Below the pieces are notes generated by a model that was not told the origin of the DNA, did not search any database, and saw nothing but the letters and a program-made list of their open reading frames with translations. 64,000 nt of DNA from NCBI GenBank assembly GCA_021845985.1, contig JAJZES010000003.1:1-64000 (forward strand), read 5' to 3'. A program made the translations under genes and the position numbers. Source of the DNA: Pseudomonadota bacterium (GTDB lineage: Bacteria; Pseudomonadota; Alphaproteobacteria; Acetobacterales; Acetobacteraceae). This document shows, piece after piece, positions 54,220 to 63,176 of the stretch. Every line of letters starts with the position of its first letter. The stretch's first letter is position 1.

Positions 54220-55445
54220 CGCAGTATTTGTTCACCAACGCACAGGTGCTCGATCCCCGCACCGACGGGCCGCGCGGCGGCATCGAGGTGCTGGTCGAAG
54301 GCACCACCATCCGCGAGGTCTCCGAGCGGCCGATCGCCAGCCACGGGGCCGAGCGGATCGACCTCGGCGGGCGGGTGCTGATGCCCGGCCTGATCGACGC
54401 GCATGTGCATGTGGTGGCGGCGATGGCCGATCTTGCCGCCAATGCGGCGCAGCCCTCCTCGCTCGCCGCGCTGCGCGCCGGGCAGATCATGACAGCGATG
54501 CTGATGCGCGGCTTTACCACGGTGCGCGATGTCGGAGGCGCCGATCGCGGGCTGGTCGAGGCGCAGACGAGCGGCGCCGTCGTCGGGCCGCGGCTGATCA
54601 TTTCCGGCAAGGCGCTGAGCCAGACCGGTGGCCATTGCGACATGCGCCAGCGCGCCGACGACCGCGCGCCCTTGGCGCACCGCGTCGGCGCCATGGGGCG
54701 GCTGTGCGACGGGGTGGAGGCGGTGCGGCTGGCGGCGCGCGAGGAGCTGCGCGCCGGCGCCGATTTCATCAAGGTGATGGCCAATGGCGGCATCGCCTCG
54801 CCCGCCGATCCGATCCACATGCTGCAATTCTCCCGCGCCGAGCTGACGGCGGCGGTCGAGGAGGCGGAGAATCTCGGCACCTATGTCTCGGCGCATCTCT
54901 ACACCGATGCGGCGATCAGCCGGGCGCTGGAATGCGGGGTGCATTCGCTGGAACACTGCAACATGATCCGCTCGGCCACGGCGCAGCGGGCGGCGGCGGC
55001 GGCGGCGTTCGCGGTGCCGACGCTGATCACCTACGAACGCCTCGCCATCGAGGGGGCCTCGCTCGGCCTCGGCCCGGCCAGCGTTGCCAAGATCGAGACG
55101 GTGCGCCGCGCCGGGCTGGAATCGCTCGCCACCATGCAGCAGGCCGGCCTGCGCATGGCCTTCGGCACCGATCTGCTCGGCCCGATGCACCAGCACCAGT
55201 CGGGTGAATTCGCGCTGCGCGGGCGCGTGCTGCCGGCGATCGAGGTGCTGCGCGCGGCAACCGTGGTCGCCGCGGAGCTGTGCCGGCTGGATGGCCGGGC
55301 GGGCATCATCGAACCCGGCGCCGATGCCGACCTGCTGGTGATCGACGGCAATCCGCTGACCAATTGGAGCCTGCTGGAAGATCAGGGCGCGCGCATCCCG
55401 GCGATCATGCAGGCCGGCCGCTTCGTCAAGCGCAGTCTGCACTGA
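54216..55445 (+). CDS. Metal-dependent amidohydrolase (prolidase/imidazolonepropionase-like)
   Basis: 409 residues of the amidohydrolase superfamily. The HxH metal motif is in LMPGLIDAHVHVVAAM. Other ligands are a Lys in GADFIKVMANGGIAS, His in YVSAHLYTDAA, His in HSLEHCNMI and Asp in AFGTDLLGPMHQHQ. This group hydrolyses amide bonds of N-acyl or Xaa-carboxylate amino acids; peptide or cyclic-amide substrates are common. It is coupled to the M24 peptidase gene upstream (ATGA overlap). It is convergent with hyuB. Confidence 0.88.
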   Translation: MTQYLFTNAQVLDPRTDGPRGGIEVLVEGTTIREVSERPIASHGAERIDLGGRVLMPGLIDAHVHVVAAMADLAANAAQPSSLAALRAGQIMTAMLMRGFTTVRDVGGADRGLVEAQTSGAVVGPRLIISGKALSQTGGHCDMRQRADDRAPLAHRVGAMGRLCDGVEAVRLAAREELRAGADFIKVMANGGIASPADPIHMLQFSRAELTAAVEEAENLGTYVSAHLYTDAAISRALECGVHSLEHCNMIRSATAQRAAAAAAFAVPTLITYERLAIEGASLGLGPASVAKIETVRRAGLESLATMQQAGLRMAFGTDLLGPMHQHQSGEFALRGRVLPAIEVLRAATVVAAELCRLDGRAGIIEPGADADLLVIDGNPLTNWSLLEDQGARIPAIMQAGRFVKRSLH

Positions 55446-55508
55446 CGCGCCGCCGCTGAGGTGACCGGTACCCGCTGCTCGGCGCTGCGGCGCAGGCAGC
55501 GGGGCGGG

Positions 55509-57143
55509 TTACAGGTAGCGGTTGCGCGCATCGTCCGCGGCGGCGGCCGGGTCGCGCCGCGCCGGATCGCCAAAGCCGCCGCCGCCGGGGGTCTGCACGC
55601 TGACCCGGCCGCCCTTGGGCACCATCACGGTGACCTTCGACGGCAGTTCGCGGGCCGCGCCATCGGGGTCCAGGACATAGCGCGCGCAGGCGCCGGGGCC
55701 GCCGCCGTCGAGGCCCCAGGGGGCGAAGCGGCGGCCGTCGGAAAAGATGGTGAAGCTGCACGCCGCGTCGGGAAACTCGAAATCCCGCCGCACCCCGAGG
55801 CCGCCGCGGAACCGCCCGCGGCCGCCGCTGCCCTCGATCAGCCCGTAGCGGACGATGCGGATCGGGTAGTTCATCTCGACTTCCTCGATCGGCGCGTTTT
55901 CGGTGTTGTGCAGATTGGTCTGCACCGCGGTCGGGCCGTCACGGTCGGGCCGGGCGCCGCCGCCGCCGGCGATGGTCTCCATGTAGCAATAGTACCCGCC
56001 GCGCCGCGGGTCTTCGCCGCCGAAGCCGAGATTGACGATCAGCGCCTTGCCCGAGGCCGGCACGCGATCGGGCAGGGCGGGGTGCAGCGCCAGCCAGATC
56101 AGCTCGGTGAGCTTCTGCGCCATCTCCCAGCCGCCGACCACCGGGGCCGGGCGCTGTGCGGTGCAGCACAGACCGTCCGGCCCGATCACCGCGATCCGCG
56201 CCAGAAAGCCGCTGTTGATCGAGATGTCGGGCGACACGAGGCAGCGGGCGACGAAGGCCAGCGCGCACGCCGCCATGGTGCGGGTGCAGTTGAGCGGCGA
56301 GGCGAGTTGCGGCGCGCTGCCGGTCAGGTCGAGGCTGATGCGGCCGTCGGCGATGGTGACGCGCGCCCGCAGCCGCACCGGCTGGTCGCTGAAACCGTCA
56401 TCGTCGCGGAACGTCTCCGCCGTCCAACTGCCGTTCGGCAGCGCCGCCAGGTCGCGCGCGGTCCAGCGTTCGGTGTGGGCGATCAGCGCGTCGAAAAACT
56501 GCGCCAGTGTCGCCGCGCCGTAGCGGCGGGCAAGGCCGGAGAGGCGCGCGGCGCCGACGAAATTGGCCGAGAGCTGGGCACGCAGATCGCCGTTGGTCTC
56601 GCGCGGCGCCCGCACATTGGCCAGCAGCAAGCCCAGCAGGTTGTCGTCGATGCTGCCGCCAGTGGCGATGCGGGTCGGCGGGATGATGATGCCTTCCTGG
56701 AACAGCTCGCGGTTCAGCCCGAGACTCGCCGGCGAGGCGCCGCCGACATCGACGTGGTGCGCCATGTTGGCGAGATAGCCGATGCACTGGCCGTCCAGAT
56801 GCACCGGGGCGATGCAGGTGATGTCGTTCAGATGGCTCGATCCGCGATGCGGGTCGTTGACCAGGATGGCGTCGCCCGGACCGAAGCGGGCCTCGCCATA
56901 TTCGCGCACGGCGTTGGGCGTGATGGTCGCCATCGCCACCAGATGCGACGGCTGGGCGAAGGACTGGGCGATGCAGCGCAGTTTGGTGTCGAAGAACGCA
57001 CAGGAGAAATCGGCGCGCGTCTTGATGTTGGTGGAATAGGCGGCGCGGCGCACGGTCAGCGCCATTTCCTCGGTGGCGTTGAGCACGGCGTTGCGCAGCA
57101 CCTCGAAGGTCACCGGATCCAGGGCCGGCGCGGTGTCGGGCAT
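55509..57143 (-). CDS. hyuB: Hydantoinase B / oxoprolinase family protein
   Basis: 544 residues of the HyuB family: PVTFEVLRNAVLNATEEMALTVRRAAYSTNIKTRADFSCAFFD at the start, ILVNDPHRGSSHLNDITCIAPVHLDG, VGGWEMAQKLTELIWLALHPALPDRVPA, and GLGVRRDFEFPDAACSFTIFSDGRRFAPWGLDGG at the end. It forms the second subunit with HyuA in ATP-dependent cleavage of cyclic amides (5-oxoproline, N-methylhydantoin, acetone-carboxylase-like). The ATG at 57143 has GAAGGAAG upstream that overlaps the hyuA stop. It is the second gene of the hyuA-hyuB operon. Confidence 0.9.
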   Translation of the reverse strand: MPDTAPALDPVTFEVLRNAVLNATEEMALTVRRAAYSTNIKTRADFSCAFFDTKLRCIAQSFAQPSHLVAMATITPNAVREYGEARFGPGDAILVNDPHRGSSHLNDITCIAPVHLDGQCIGYLANMAHHVDVGGASPASLGLNRELFQEGIIIPPTRIATGGSIDDNLLGLLLANVRAPRETNGDLRAQLSANFVGAARLSGLARRYGAATLAQFFDALIAHTERWTARDLAALPNGSWTAETFRDDDGFSDQPVRLRARVTIADGRISLDLTGSAPQLASPLNCTRTMAACALAFVARCLVSPDISINSGFLARIAVIGPDGLCCTAQRPAPVVGGWEMAQKLTELIWLALHPALPDRVPASGKALIVNLGFGGEDPRRGGYYCYMETIAGGGGARPDRDGPTAVQTNLHNTENAPIEEVEMNYPIRIVRYGLIEGSGGRGRFRGGLGVRRDFEFPDAACSFTIFSDGRRFAPWGLDGGGPGACARYVLDPDGAARELPSKVTVMVPKGGRVSVQTPGGGGFGDPARRDPAAAADDARNRYL

Positions 57144-57154
57144 CGGGGCTTCCT

Positions 57155-59275
57155 TCAGCGGCGGAGGTCGATGACGATGCTGCCGCTCGCATCCACCGTC
57201 GCGGTGGCGCCGGCGGGCAGGACGGTGGTGGTGTCCATCTGCTCGATGATCGCCGGACCGGCGATGCGGTCCCCGGTGCCCAGGCGCGCGCGGTCATAGA
57301 CCGGGGTGTCGGTGGGCTGGTCGAAACAGACATTTCGCCAGCCCTTCAGCGCCGCCGCGGCGCCGCTGCCGGGGCGGCCGGCGGCCGGCGCCGGCCGATC
57401 GACGCGGCCGATCGCGCTGACCCGGAGATTGGCGATCAGCGTCGGCTCGGTCGGGCTGGCGAAGCCGTATTTCTGCCGGTGGCTGGCGCGGAACGCCGCA
57501 TCCAGCGCCGCCAGCACCCCATCACGCTCCGCCGGCACCGGCAGCGTCAGCGGATAGCTCTGGCCGACATAGCACAATTCGGCCTCCAGGCGCAGCTCAC
57601 GGCGCTCCGGCGGCACGCCGTTGTCGGCCAGCAGGCGCAGGCCGGACGCCGCCATCTCATCGAGCGCCGACCACAGCGCCGCCGGCGACAGATCGCCGGT
57701 GCGGCGATAGAGGGTGCGCACCAAGTCATGCTTGACATCACTCGCCAGCAGGCCGAGCGCCGAGTTCAGGCCAGGGGTCGGCGGCACGATGACGGTGGCG
57801 AGGCCGAGTGCGGCGGCGACCGCGACGGCATGCAGCGGCCCGGCGCCGCCCGAGGGCACCAGCGCATAGTCGCGCGGGTCGATGCCGCGCTGGACCGAGA
57901 TGAACTCCAGCGCCGCGATCATCCGGGCATTGGCGATTTCGACGATGGCCTGGGCGGCGGCGACGACGCTGAGGCCGAGCGGGCGTGCCACCGCGCGGTC
58001 GATCGCGGCGTCGGCGCGCGCGGGGTCGAGCGGCAGCGCGCCGCCGAGGAAAAATGCCGGGTCGAGCCGCCCCAGCACCAGATTGGCGTCGGTCAGCGTC
58101 GGCCGCTCGCCACCCTTGCCGTAGCAGGCGGGGCCGGGCACCGCCCCGGCGCTGTCCGGGCCGATGGTCAGCGCGCCGCCGGGGTCGATGCGGGCGATCG
58201 AGCCGCCGCCGGCGCCGATCTCGACGAGGCTGATCACCGGGGTCTTCACCGGATAGCCCTGGCCGCGGCCATTGGTGGTGGTCGGGCGGGCGGCGGCGCC
58301 GACCTCGAAGGAGTCGGCCAGCGCCGGCACGCCATTGTCCACCAGCGCCACCTTGGCGGTGGTGCCGCCGATGTCGAGCGCCAGGATGCGCGCGCCGAGG
58401 TCGGGCCGCGCTAGCCGGCCGGCGACGAAGGCGGCGCCGATCACCCCCGCCGCCGGGCCGGATTCGACCAGATGCACCGGCAGTGCCCTGGCCGTCGCGG
58501 CGGCAATGATGCCGCCGCTGGAGGTCATCAGATGCAGCCCGCTGCCCAGCCCGAGAGCCGCCAGCCGCTGCTCCAGCCGGGCGATGTACGGCCCGACTTT
58601 GGGCACCAGCACGGCGTTAACGACGGTGGTGCTGGTGCGCGGGTATTCGCGGTATTCCGGGCACACGTCGCTCGATAACACCACCGGCAGTCCGGGCACG
58701 GCGGCGGCGATGACGGCGGCGGCGCGGCGTTCGTGGGTGGGGTCGCGATAGGCATGCAGGAACGCCACCGCAATCGCCTCCGCCCCCTGGTCGCGCAGCC
58801 GGCAGGCGGCGGCGGCCACCGCCGCCTCATCGAGCGGCGTCAGCACCGCGCCATCGGCGGCGATGCGCTCCGGCACGCCGATGCAGCGCCAGCGCGGCAC
58901 CAGCGGGCGGGGCTTGTCGTAGAAGATGTCATAGAGCGACGGGCGGGTCTGATAGGCGATCTCCAGCACATCGGAGAAACCCGCACTGGTGATCAGCCCG
59001 GCCGCGGCGCCCTGGCCCTCGATGATGGTGTTGGTGGCGATGGTGGTGCCGTGGACGGCAAACACCACCTGCTGCGGGGTGATGGCGAAGCGCGCGAACG
59101 CAGCCGCCAGACCGTCGAGGAAGCCCTGCGACGGGTCGGCGGGGGTGGTCGGCACCTTGACCACCTGCACCACGCCGCTGTGCTCCTCCACCACCACGAC
59201 ATCGGTGAAGGTGCCGCCGATATCGACGCCGATCCGGTATAAGGGGTGCGGATGGCGGGCCGGCTGCGCGTCCAT
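57155..59275 (-). CDS. hyuA: Hydantoinase A / oxoprolinase family protein
   Basis: 706 residues of the HyuA family, an actin-like ATPase subunit. YRIGVDIGGTFTDVVVVEEHSGVVQVVKVPTTPADPSQGFLDGL (phosphate 1), HGTTIATNTIIEGQGA, ILALDIGGTTAKVALVDNG (second phosphate region) and VGQSYPLTLPVPAE are present. It activates a cyclic amide with ATP for ring opening. ATG 59275 is chosen over upstream options because AAAGGA lies five bases before and the GGTFTD motif follows at the usual distance. It is divergent from the gntR gene, sharing 59276-59349. Confidence 0.91.
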   Translation of the reverse strand: MDAQPARHPHPLYRIGVDIGGTFTDVVVVEEHSGVVQVVKVPTTPADPSQGFLDGLAAAFARFAITPQQVVFAVHGTTIATNTIIEGQGAAAGLITSAGFSDVLEIAYQTRPSLYDIFYDKPRPLVPRWRCIGVPERIAADGAVLTPLDEAAVAAAACRLRDQGAEAIAVAFLHAYRDPTHERRAAAVIAAAVPGLPVVLSSDVCPEYREYPRTSTTVVNAVLVPKVGPYIARLEQRLAALGLGSGLHLMTSSGGIIAAATARALPVHLVESGPAAGVIGAAFVAGRLARPDLGARILALDIGGTTAKVALVDNGVPALADSFEVGAAARPTTTNGRGQGYPVKTPVISLVEIGAGGGSIARIDPGGALTIGPDSAGAVPGPACYGKGGERPTLTDANLVLGRLDPAFFLGGALPLDPARADAAIDRAVARPLGLSVVAAAQAIVEIANARMIAALEFISVQRGIDPRDYALVPSGGAGPLHAVAVAAALGLATVIVPPTPGLNSALGLLASDVKHDLVRTLYRRTGDLSPAALWSALDEMAASGLRLLADNGVPPERRELRLEAELCYVGQSYPLTLPVPAERDGVLAALDAAFRASHRQKYGFASPTEPTLIANLRVSAIGRVDRPAPAAGRPGSGAAAALKGWRNVCFDQPTDTPVYDRARLGTGDRIAGPAIIEQMDTTTVLPAGATATVDASGSIVIDLRR

Positions 59276-59297
59276 CGCGGTCCTTTCGTGGCTGGCG

Positions 59298-59321
59298 ACG
59301 TGTATATTACGTGTATTTACG
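59298..59321. promoter_or_regulatory. Direct repeats between hyuA and gntR, candidate GntR operator/promoter
   Basis: ACGTGTAT occurs at 59298-59305 and again at 59309-59316, 11 bases apart (one helix turn), followed by TTACG. This is the only AT-rich stretch between the divergent genes and lies 23 bases from the hyuA start and 29 from gntR. The direct-repeat spacing suits a dimeric regulator on one face of the helix. It is inference. Confidence 0.5.
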
Positions 59322-59349
59322 ATGCTGCCGGGGGGCCAGGGAGTCAACG

Positions 59350-60099
59350 ATGAACAACGACGGGTCGGCCATGCCGCAGATGCGCTCCGCGACCAAGCGC
59401 GGCACCGGACGGGAGATGGCCTATCAGGTGCTGCGCGGGCGGATTCTCGATCTGACGCTGGAGCCGGGGGCGCCGCTCGATGAGGCGCCGCTGGTGCGCT
59501 CCTTGCGGCTGTCGCGCACGCCGCTGCGCGAGGCGCTGGTGCGGCTGGCGTCGGAGAAGCTGGTGGACCTGCTGCCCAACCGCGGCGCGCGGGTGGCCGA
59601 CATCTCGGCCGGCAAGCTCGCCGAGTATTTCGAGGCGCTGGGGCTGGCCCAGCGCGCCACCCATCGCTGGGCGGCGCTGCGCCGCAGCACCGCCGATCTG
59701 GCGGCGATCCGCGCGCGCATGGCGGCGTTCGCGCAGGCGGCGCGCCAGGACCCGGTGCTGACCCCGGCGTACAACCGCGCCTTCCATTCGGCCATCGCCG
59801 CGGCCAGCGGCAACGCCCATCTTGTGCAGCTCTACGAGGCGCTGCTCGACCAGGGGCTGCGGCTGGCGCGGCTGACGGTGATCCATGTCGCGCCGCAGGG
59901 GATCACCCCGGAGATGCACATCGAGGCGCTGATCCGCGACCATGCCGACATTCATGCCGCGATCGAGAGCCGCGACGCCGATGCCGCCGACCGGCTGGCC
60001 GGGGTGCATAACGCGTTGTTCCGCCGCCGGGTGTTCGACTTCTTCGTCAACCGCAACGCCACGCCGGCCGATCAGGTGTCGCTGGCGGCGGACGCCTGA
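59350..60099 (+). CDS. GntR-family transcriptional regulator (FCD/FadR subgroup)
   Basis: 249 residues. The winged helix GREMAYQVLRGRILDLTLEPGAPLDEAPLVRSLRLSRTPLREALVRLASEKLVDLLPNRGARVADIS (about residues 20-90) is followed by the FCD effector domain with AYNRAFHSAIAAASGN, HIEALIRDHADIHAAIESRDADAADRLAGVHN, where the histidines are metal ligands. It divides hyuAB from the Liv importer and is divergent from hyuA, so it probably represses both. It overlaps the convergent livM gene by 28 bases at its 3' end. ATG 59350 follows AGGGAG. Confidence 0.88.
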   Translation: MNNDGSAMPQMRSATKRGTGREMAYQVLRGRILDLTLEPGAPLDEAPLVRSLRLSRTPLREALVRLASEKLVDLLPNRGARVADISAGKLAEYFEALGLAQRATHRWAALRRSTADLAAIRARMAAFAQAARQDPVLTPAYNRAFHSAIAAASGNAHLVQLYEALLDQGLRLARLTVIHVAPQGITPEMHIEALIRDHADIHAAIESRDADAADRLAGVHNALFRRRVFDFFVNRNATPADQVSLAADA

Positions 60100-61031
60100 T
60101 CGCCGCCGCCGCTGCGCGATGCCTGCGGCGGGGCGGCCCGGCGCACGCGCAGCACCGGCTCGGCCAGCATGCCGCCGGGGCGCAGCTGCAGGATGGCGAG
60201 GAAGCAGACGCCGATCAGCATGCCGCGCCCGGCGGCGATCTGCACCGCGCCGATGCCGGGCAGGATGCCGGCGGCGAAGCGGGTTGATTCGAGCACCAGC
60301 ACGACGATCACCGTGCCGAGCAGGGTGCCGGTGTTGCTGCCCTTGCCGCCGAGGGTGACGGCAAGAAAAATGTAGATGGTCAGCAACGGCACGAAAATGT
60401 CCGGGGTGATGTACTGGGTGAACTGACCGTACATCGCCCCGGCCAGCCCGATCATCGCGCCGCCGAGGGCAAAGGCGCGCACCTGGAACCAGACCACGTT
60501 CTTGCCGGCGACCGCGGCGACCTGCGGATCATCGCGCAGCGCCCGCAGCACCCGGCCGAACGGCGCCGCGCGGGCGGCTTCGGCCACGGCATAGCTTGCC
60601 GCCGTCAGCACCACGCACAAAGCCAGATAGAACAGGTCGTAATGCGCCGCGAACAGGCCGCGCAGCGGCTGCGGGATGTTGCTGACCCCGTCGCTGCCGT
60701 GGGTCAGCCAGATCTCGTTGTCGGCGACGGTACGCACCACTTCGGCGATGCCCAGGGTGACGATGGCGAAATAGTCGTCGCGCAGGCGGCGCAGCCCCAG
60801 ACAGGCGAGGCCGGCGACCGCCGCGGTCAGCGCCGCGCCGGCCAGCATGCCGCCGGCGATCGGCAGGCCGAGGCGTGTTTCGCCGAGCGCCGCGGCATAG
60901 GCGCCGATGGCGAAGAATCCGGCGACGCCGAAATTCACCATCCCCGCCATGCCCCACATCACATTCAGCCCCAGCGCCATGGTGGCGTAGATGGCGGCCA
61001 GGGTGAGCATGGCGACGACATAGCTGAGCAT
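60072..61031 (-). CDS. livM: Branched-chain amino acid-type ABC permease LivM
   Basis: 319 residues, LivM type: GLNVMWGMAGMVNFGVAGFFAIGAYAAAL and the loop LRDDYFAIVTLGIAEVVR, then RALRDDPQVAAVAGKNVVWFQVRAFALGGAMIGLAGAMYGQ and the conserved LAVTLGGKGSNTGTLLGTVIVVLVLE. It translocates amino-acid-like or amide solutes with LivH, LivF and LivG. It starts four bases after the livH stop. Its 3' end overlaps the convergent gntR gene by 28 bases. Confidence 0.9.
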   Translation of the reverse strand: MLSYVVAMLTLAAIYATMALGLNVMWGMAGMVNFGVAGFFAIGAYAAALGETRLGLPIAGGMLAGAALTAAVAGLACLGLRRLRDDYFAIVTLGIAEVVRTVADNEIWLTHGSDGVSNIPQPLRGLFAAHYDLFYLALCVVLTAASYAVAEAARAAPFGRVLRALRDDPQVAAVAGKNVVWFQVRAFALGGAMIGLAGAMYGQFTQYITPDIFVPLLTIYIFLAVTLGGKGSNTGTLLGTVIVVLVLESTRFAAGILPGIGAVQIAAGRGMLIGVCFLAILQLRPGGMLAEPVLRVRRAAPPQASRSGGGDQASAASDT

Positions 61032-61035
61032 CCGG

Positions 61036-61911
61036 TCAACTCCGCCCGCTGCCGAGGATGCCCTGCGGGCGCAGCAGCAGCATCAGCAGGATGGCGACGA
61101 AGCCCATCACCGAGCGGTATGACGGCTGCACCGCGAGCAGCGACAATTCCTCGAACACGCCGATGAACATTGCCCCGACAACCGCGCCGGGAATGCTGCC
61201 CAGGCCGCCGACCACGGCGGCGGCGAACACCGAGAGCAGCACGTGAAAGCCCAGCTCGGGGTCGAGCGAGGTGGCCAGCCCGAGCAGCATCCCGCCGACG
61301 CCGCACAGCCCCATCGCGGTGAAGGTGGCGATGCTGCCGATCCGCTCGGGGTCGATGCCCTTGATGTCGGCCAGCACCGGATTGTCGCCGACGGCGCGCA
61401 TCGCCTTGCCGAGCGGGGTCAGCGCCAGGAACAGGAACAGCACCAGCATGATCGCCGCGGCGATCAGCAGCGCGGCGAAACTCTGCGGCCCGATCCGCAG
61501 CGGCCCCAGCGACCAGTCGCGCGCCACCGCGATGTCATAGCTGCGGATGTCGTTGCCGAAGCAGAAGCGGACCAGATTCTCCAGCACCAGGTTCAGCGCG
61601 ATCGAGGCCACCGCGACCAGGGTGAGGCCGAAGCGCAGCACCGGGCGCAGCGCCAGCCGGTCGGTGACGATGCCAAACACCCCGGCAACCAGGAACGCCA
61701 CCACCAGCGCCGCCGAACTCGACCAGCCCAGCGACACGTTGGCGACATAGCCGGCATAGGCGCCGATCGACATGTGCCCGGCGATGGAGAAGTTCAAATA
61801 GCGCCGGATGGCGAAGATCGTGGTCAGCCCGATCGCCGGCAGCGCCAGCACGCTGCCGGCCATGAAGCCGTTGAGGACGAGCTGCAACAGCTCGGTGAGG
61901 CTCGCGGGCAA
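61036..61911 (-). CDS. livH: Branched-chain amino acid-type ABC permease LivH
   Basis: 291 residues. FMAGSVLALPAIGLTTIFAIRRYLNFSIAGHMSIGAYAGY and GKAMRAVGDNPVLADIKGIDPERIGSIATFTAMGLCGVGGMLLGLATSL are LivH marks. GGLGSIPGAVVGAMFIGVFEELS follows. The start is TTG 61911, four bases after the binding-protein stop; upstream codons in frame would run into that gene. No strong ribosome site is seen, so coupling from the upstream gene is likely. Confidence 0.87.
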   Translation of the reverse strand: MPASLTELLQLVLNGFMAGSVLALPAIGLTTIFAIRRYLNFSIAGHMSIGAYAGYVANVSLGWSSSAALVVAFLVAGVFGIVTDRLALRPVLRFGLTLVAVASIALNLVLENLVRFCFGNDIRSYDIAVARDWSLGPLRIGPQSFAALLIAAAIMLVLFLFLALTPLGKAMRAVGDNPVLADIKGIDPERIGSIATFTAMGLCGVGGMLLGLATSLDPELGFHVLLSVFAAAVVGGLGSIPGAVVGAMFIGVFEELSLLAVQPSYRSVMGFVAILLMLLLRPQGILGSGRS

Positions 61912-61915
61912 GCGG

Positions 61916-63127
61916 TCAGAGCGCGCGCGACAGGACGAAGGCGCCGTCCTTGACCACGGTGACCCGGAAATTGCTCGACACCACATCGCCGAGCGGGGTG
62001 AACTTGCACGGCCCCGAGGCGCCGAGATAGTTGATCGTCTTGCCGTCGGCCAGCGCCTTCATGCCGTCCACCGCATTGTCCACCTTGACCCCGTCGGGAT
62101 CGCCGATGCGCCGCACATAGTCGCGGATGGCGGTGCCGCTGGCCTGCCGCGCCGCGGCGATGGCGAGCACCGCGAGATTGGCCTCGTCATAGCCCTGGCA
62201 GGCATAGGTATCGAGATGCGCGCGCCCCAGCCGGGCGGCCAGCCGGGCATAGGCCGTCGAGCCGGCATCCGGCACCGGCTCGACGGCGAAGATGCCCTCG
62301 GCCACCGCCTTGCCGACGCCGGCGACGAACTGTTCGTTGACCGCGTAGGCGTAGCCGATCACCTTGCCGCGGTAGTTGGCGCGGTAGATGTCTTTCGCCA
62401 GCACGATGGTATCCGGCTGGTAGCCGCCGGCCATCACCATGTCCGGGGCGGCGCGCATCATCGCATCGACCTCGGAGCGGAAGCTGGTCTTTTTGGCGTC
62501 GTAGATCGCCGTGCTGACCTTGATCCCGCTGGTCGCACAGAGCGTGCTCACGGCGGCGAAGTTGCTGGCGGTGAACGGGGTCTGCGGCATCATGATATAC
62601 AGGTGCCTGGCGGCTTCGAGGCTGGCGAAGCGGGCGAATTGCTCGGCCTGCAGATGCGTGTTCGGCTGGGTGCGGATGATGTAGCCCTGGTGCGGCAACT
62701 CGGTGATGCTGTCGGCGGCGCCGATGATGATCAGCATGACGTGCGCCTGCCAGCACAGCGGCGCCACCGCGCTGCACACCGCCGAGGCCCAGGTGCCCAT
62801 GATGGTCACCACCTGATCGGCATCGATCAGCTTATGGGCGGCGCGCACCGCGTTCTCGGGGTTGGTCTGGCTGTCCTCGGTGATCAGCTCGATCTTGCGC
62901 CCGAGCACGCCGCCGGCGGCGTTGACCTCGTCGATGACCAGCCGCTGGCTGGTGTTGATCGACGGCCCCCAGGCGCCGCCGGCGCCGCTCAGCGGCACCA
63001 GCGCGCCGAAGCGGATCGGCCCGCTGTCCTGGGCGGCGAGGCGGCCGGGCAGGGCGCCGGCGCCGGCCAGCGCGGCGGCGATCCCGAGCACGCTGCGCCG
63101 GTTCGCGTTCCAGGTCTTGCTCATCAT
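61916..63127 (-). CDS. Branched-chain amino acid-type ABC substrate-binding protein
   Basis: 403 residues. NANRRSVLGIAAALAGAGALPGRLAAQ is a Tat-type signal. IRFGALVPLSGAGGAWGPS, NAAGGVLGRKIELITEDSQTNPENAVRAAHKLIDADQVVTIMGTWASAVCSAVAP and FAVEPVP follow. It is the periplasmic receptor of the Liv-type importer; the ligand is unknown. ATG 63127 and 63124 are both in frame; AAAGGA is four or seven bases before them. The livF gene lies 49 bases upstream. Confidence 0.88.
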   Translation of the reverse strand: MMSKTWNANRRSVLGIAAALAGAGALPGRLAAQDSGPIRFGALVPLSGAGGAWGPSINTSQRLVIDEVNAAGGVLGRKIELITEDSQTNPENAVRAAHKLIDADQVVTIMGTWASAVCSAVAPLCWQAHVMLIIIGAADSITELPHQGYIIRTQPNTHLQAEQFARFASLEAARHLYIMMPQTPFTASNFAAVSTLCATSGIKVSTAIYDAKKTSFRSEVDAMMRAAPDMVMAGGYQPDTIVLAKDIYRANYRGKVIGYAYAVNEQFVAGVGKAVAEGIFAVEPVPDAGSTAYARLAARLGRAHLDTYACQGYDEANLAVLAIAAARQASGTAIRDYVRRIGDPDGVKVDNAVDGMKALADGKTINYLGASGPCKFTPLGDVVSSNFRVTVVKDGAFVLSRAL

Positions 63128-63176
63128 CGGTTCCTTTCGTCGGTGGCGCGATGCCGCGGCGGCGCGGCGTGGATCG

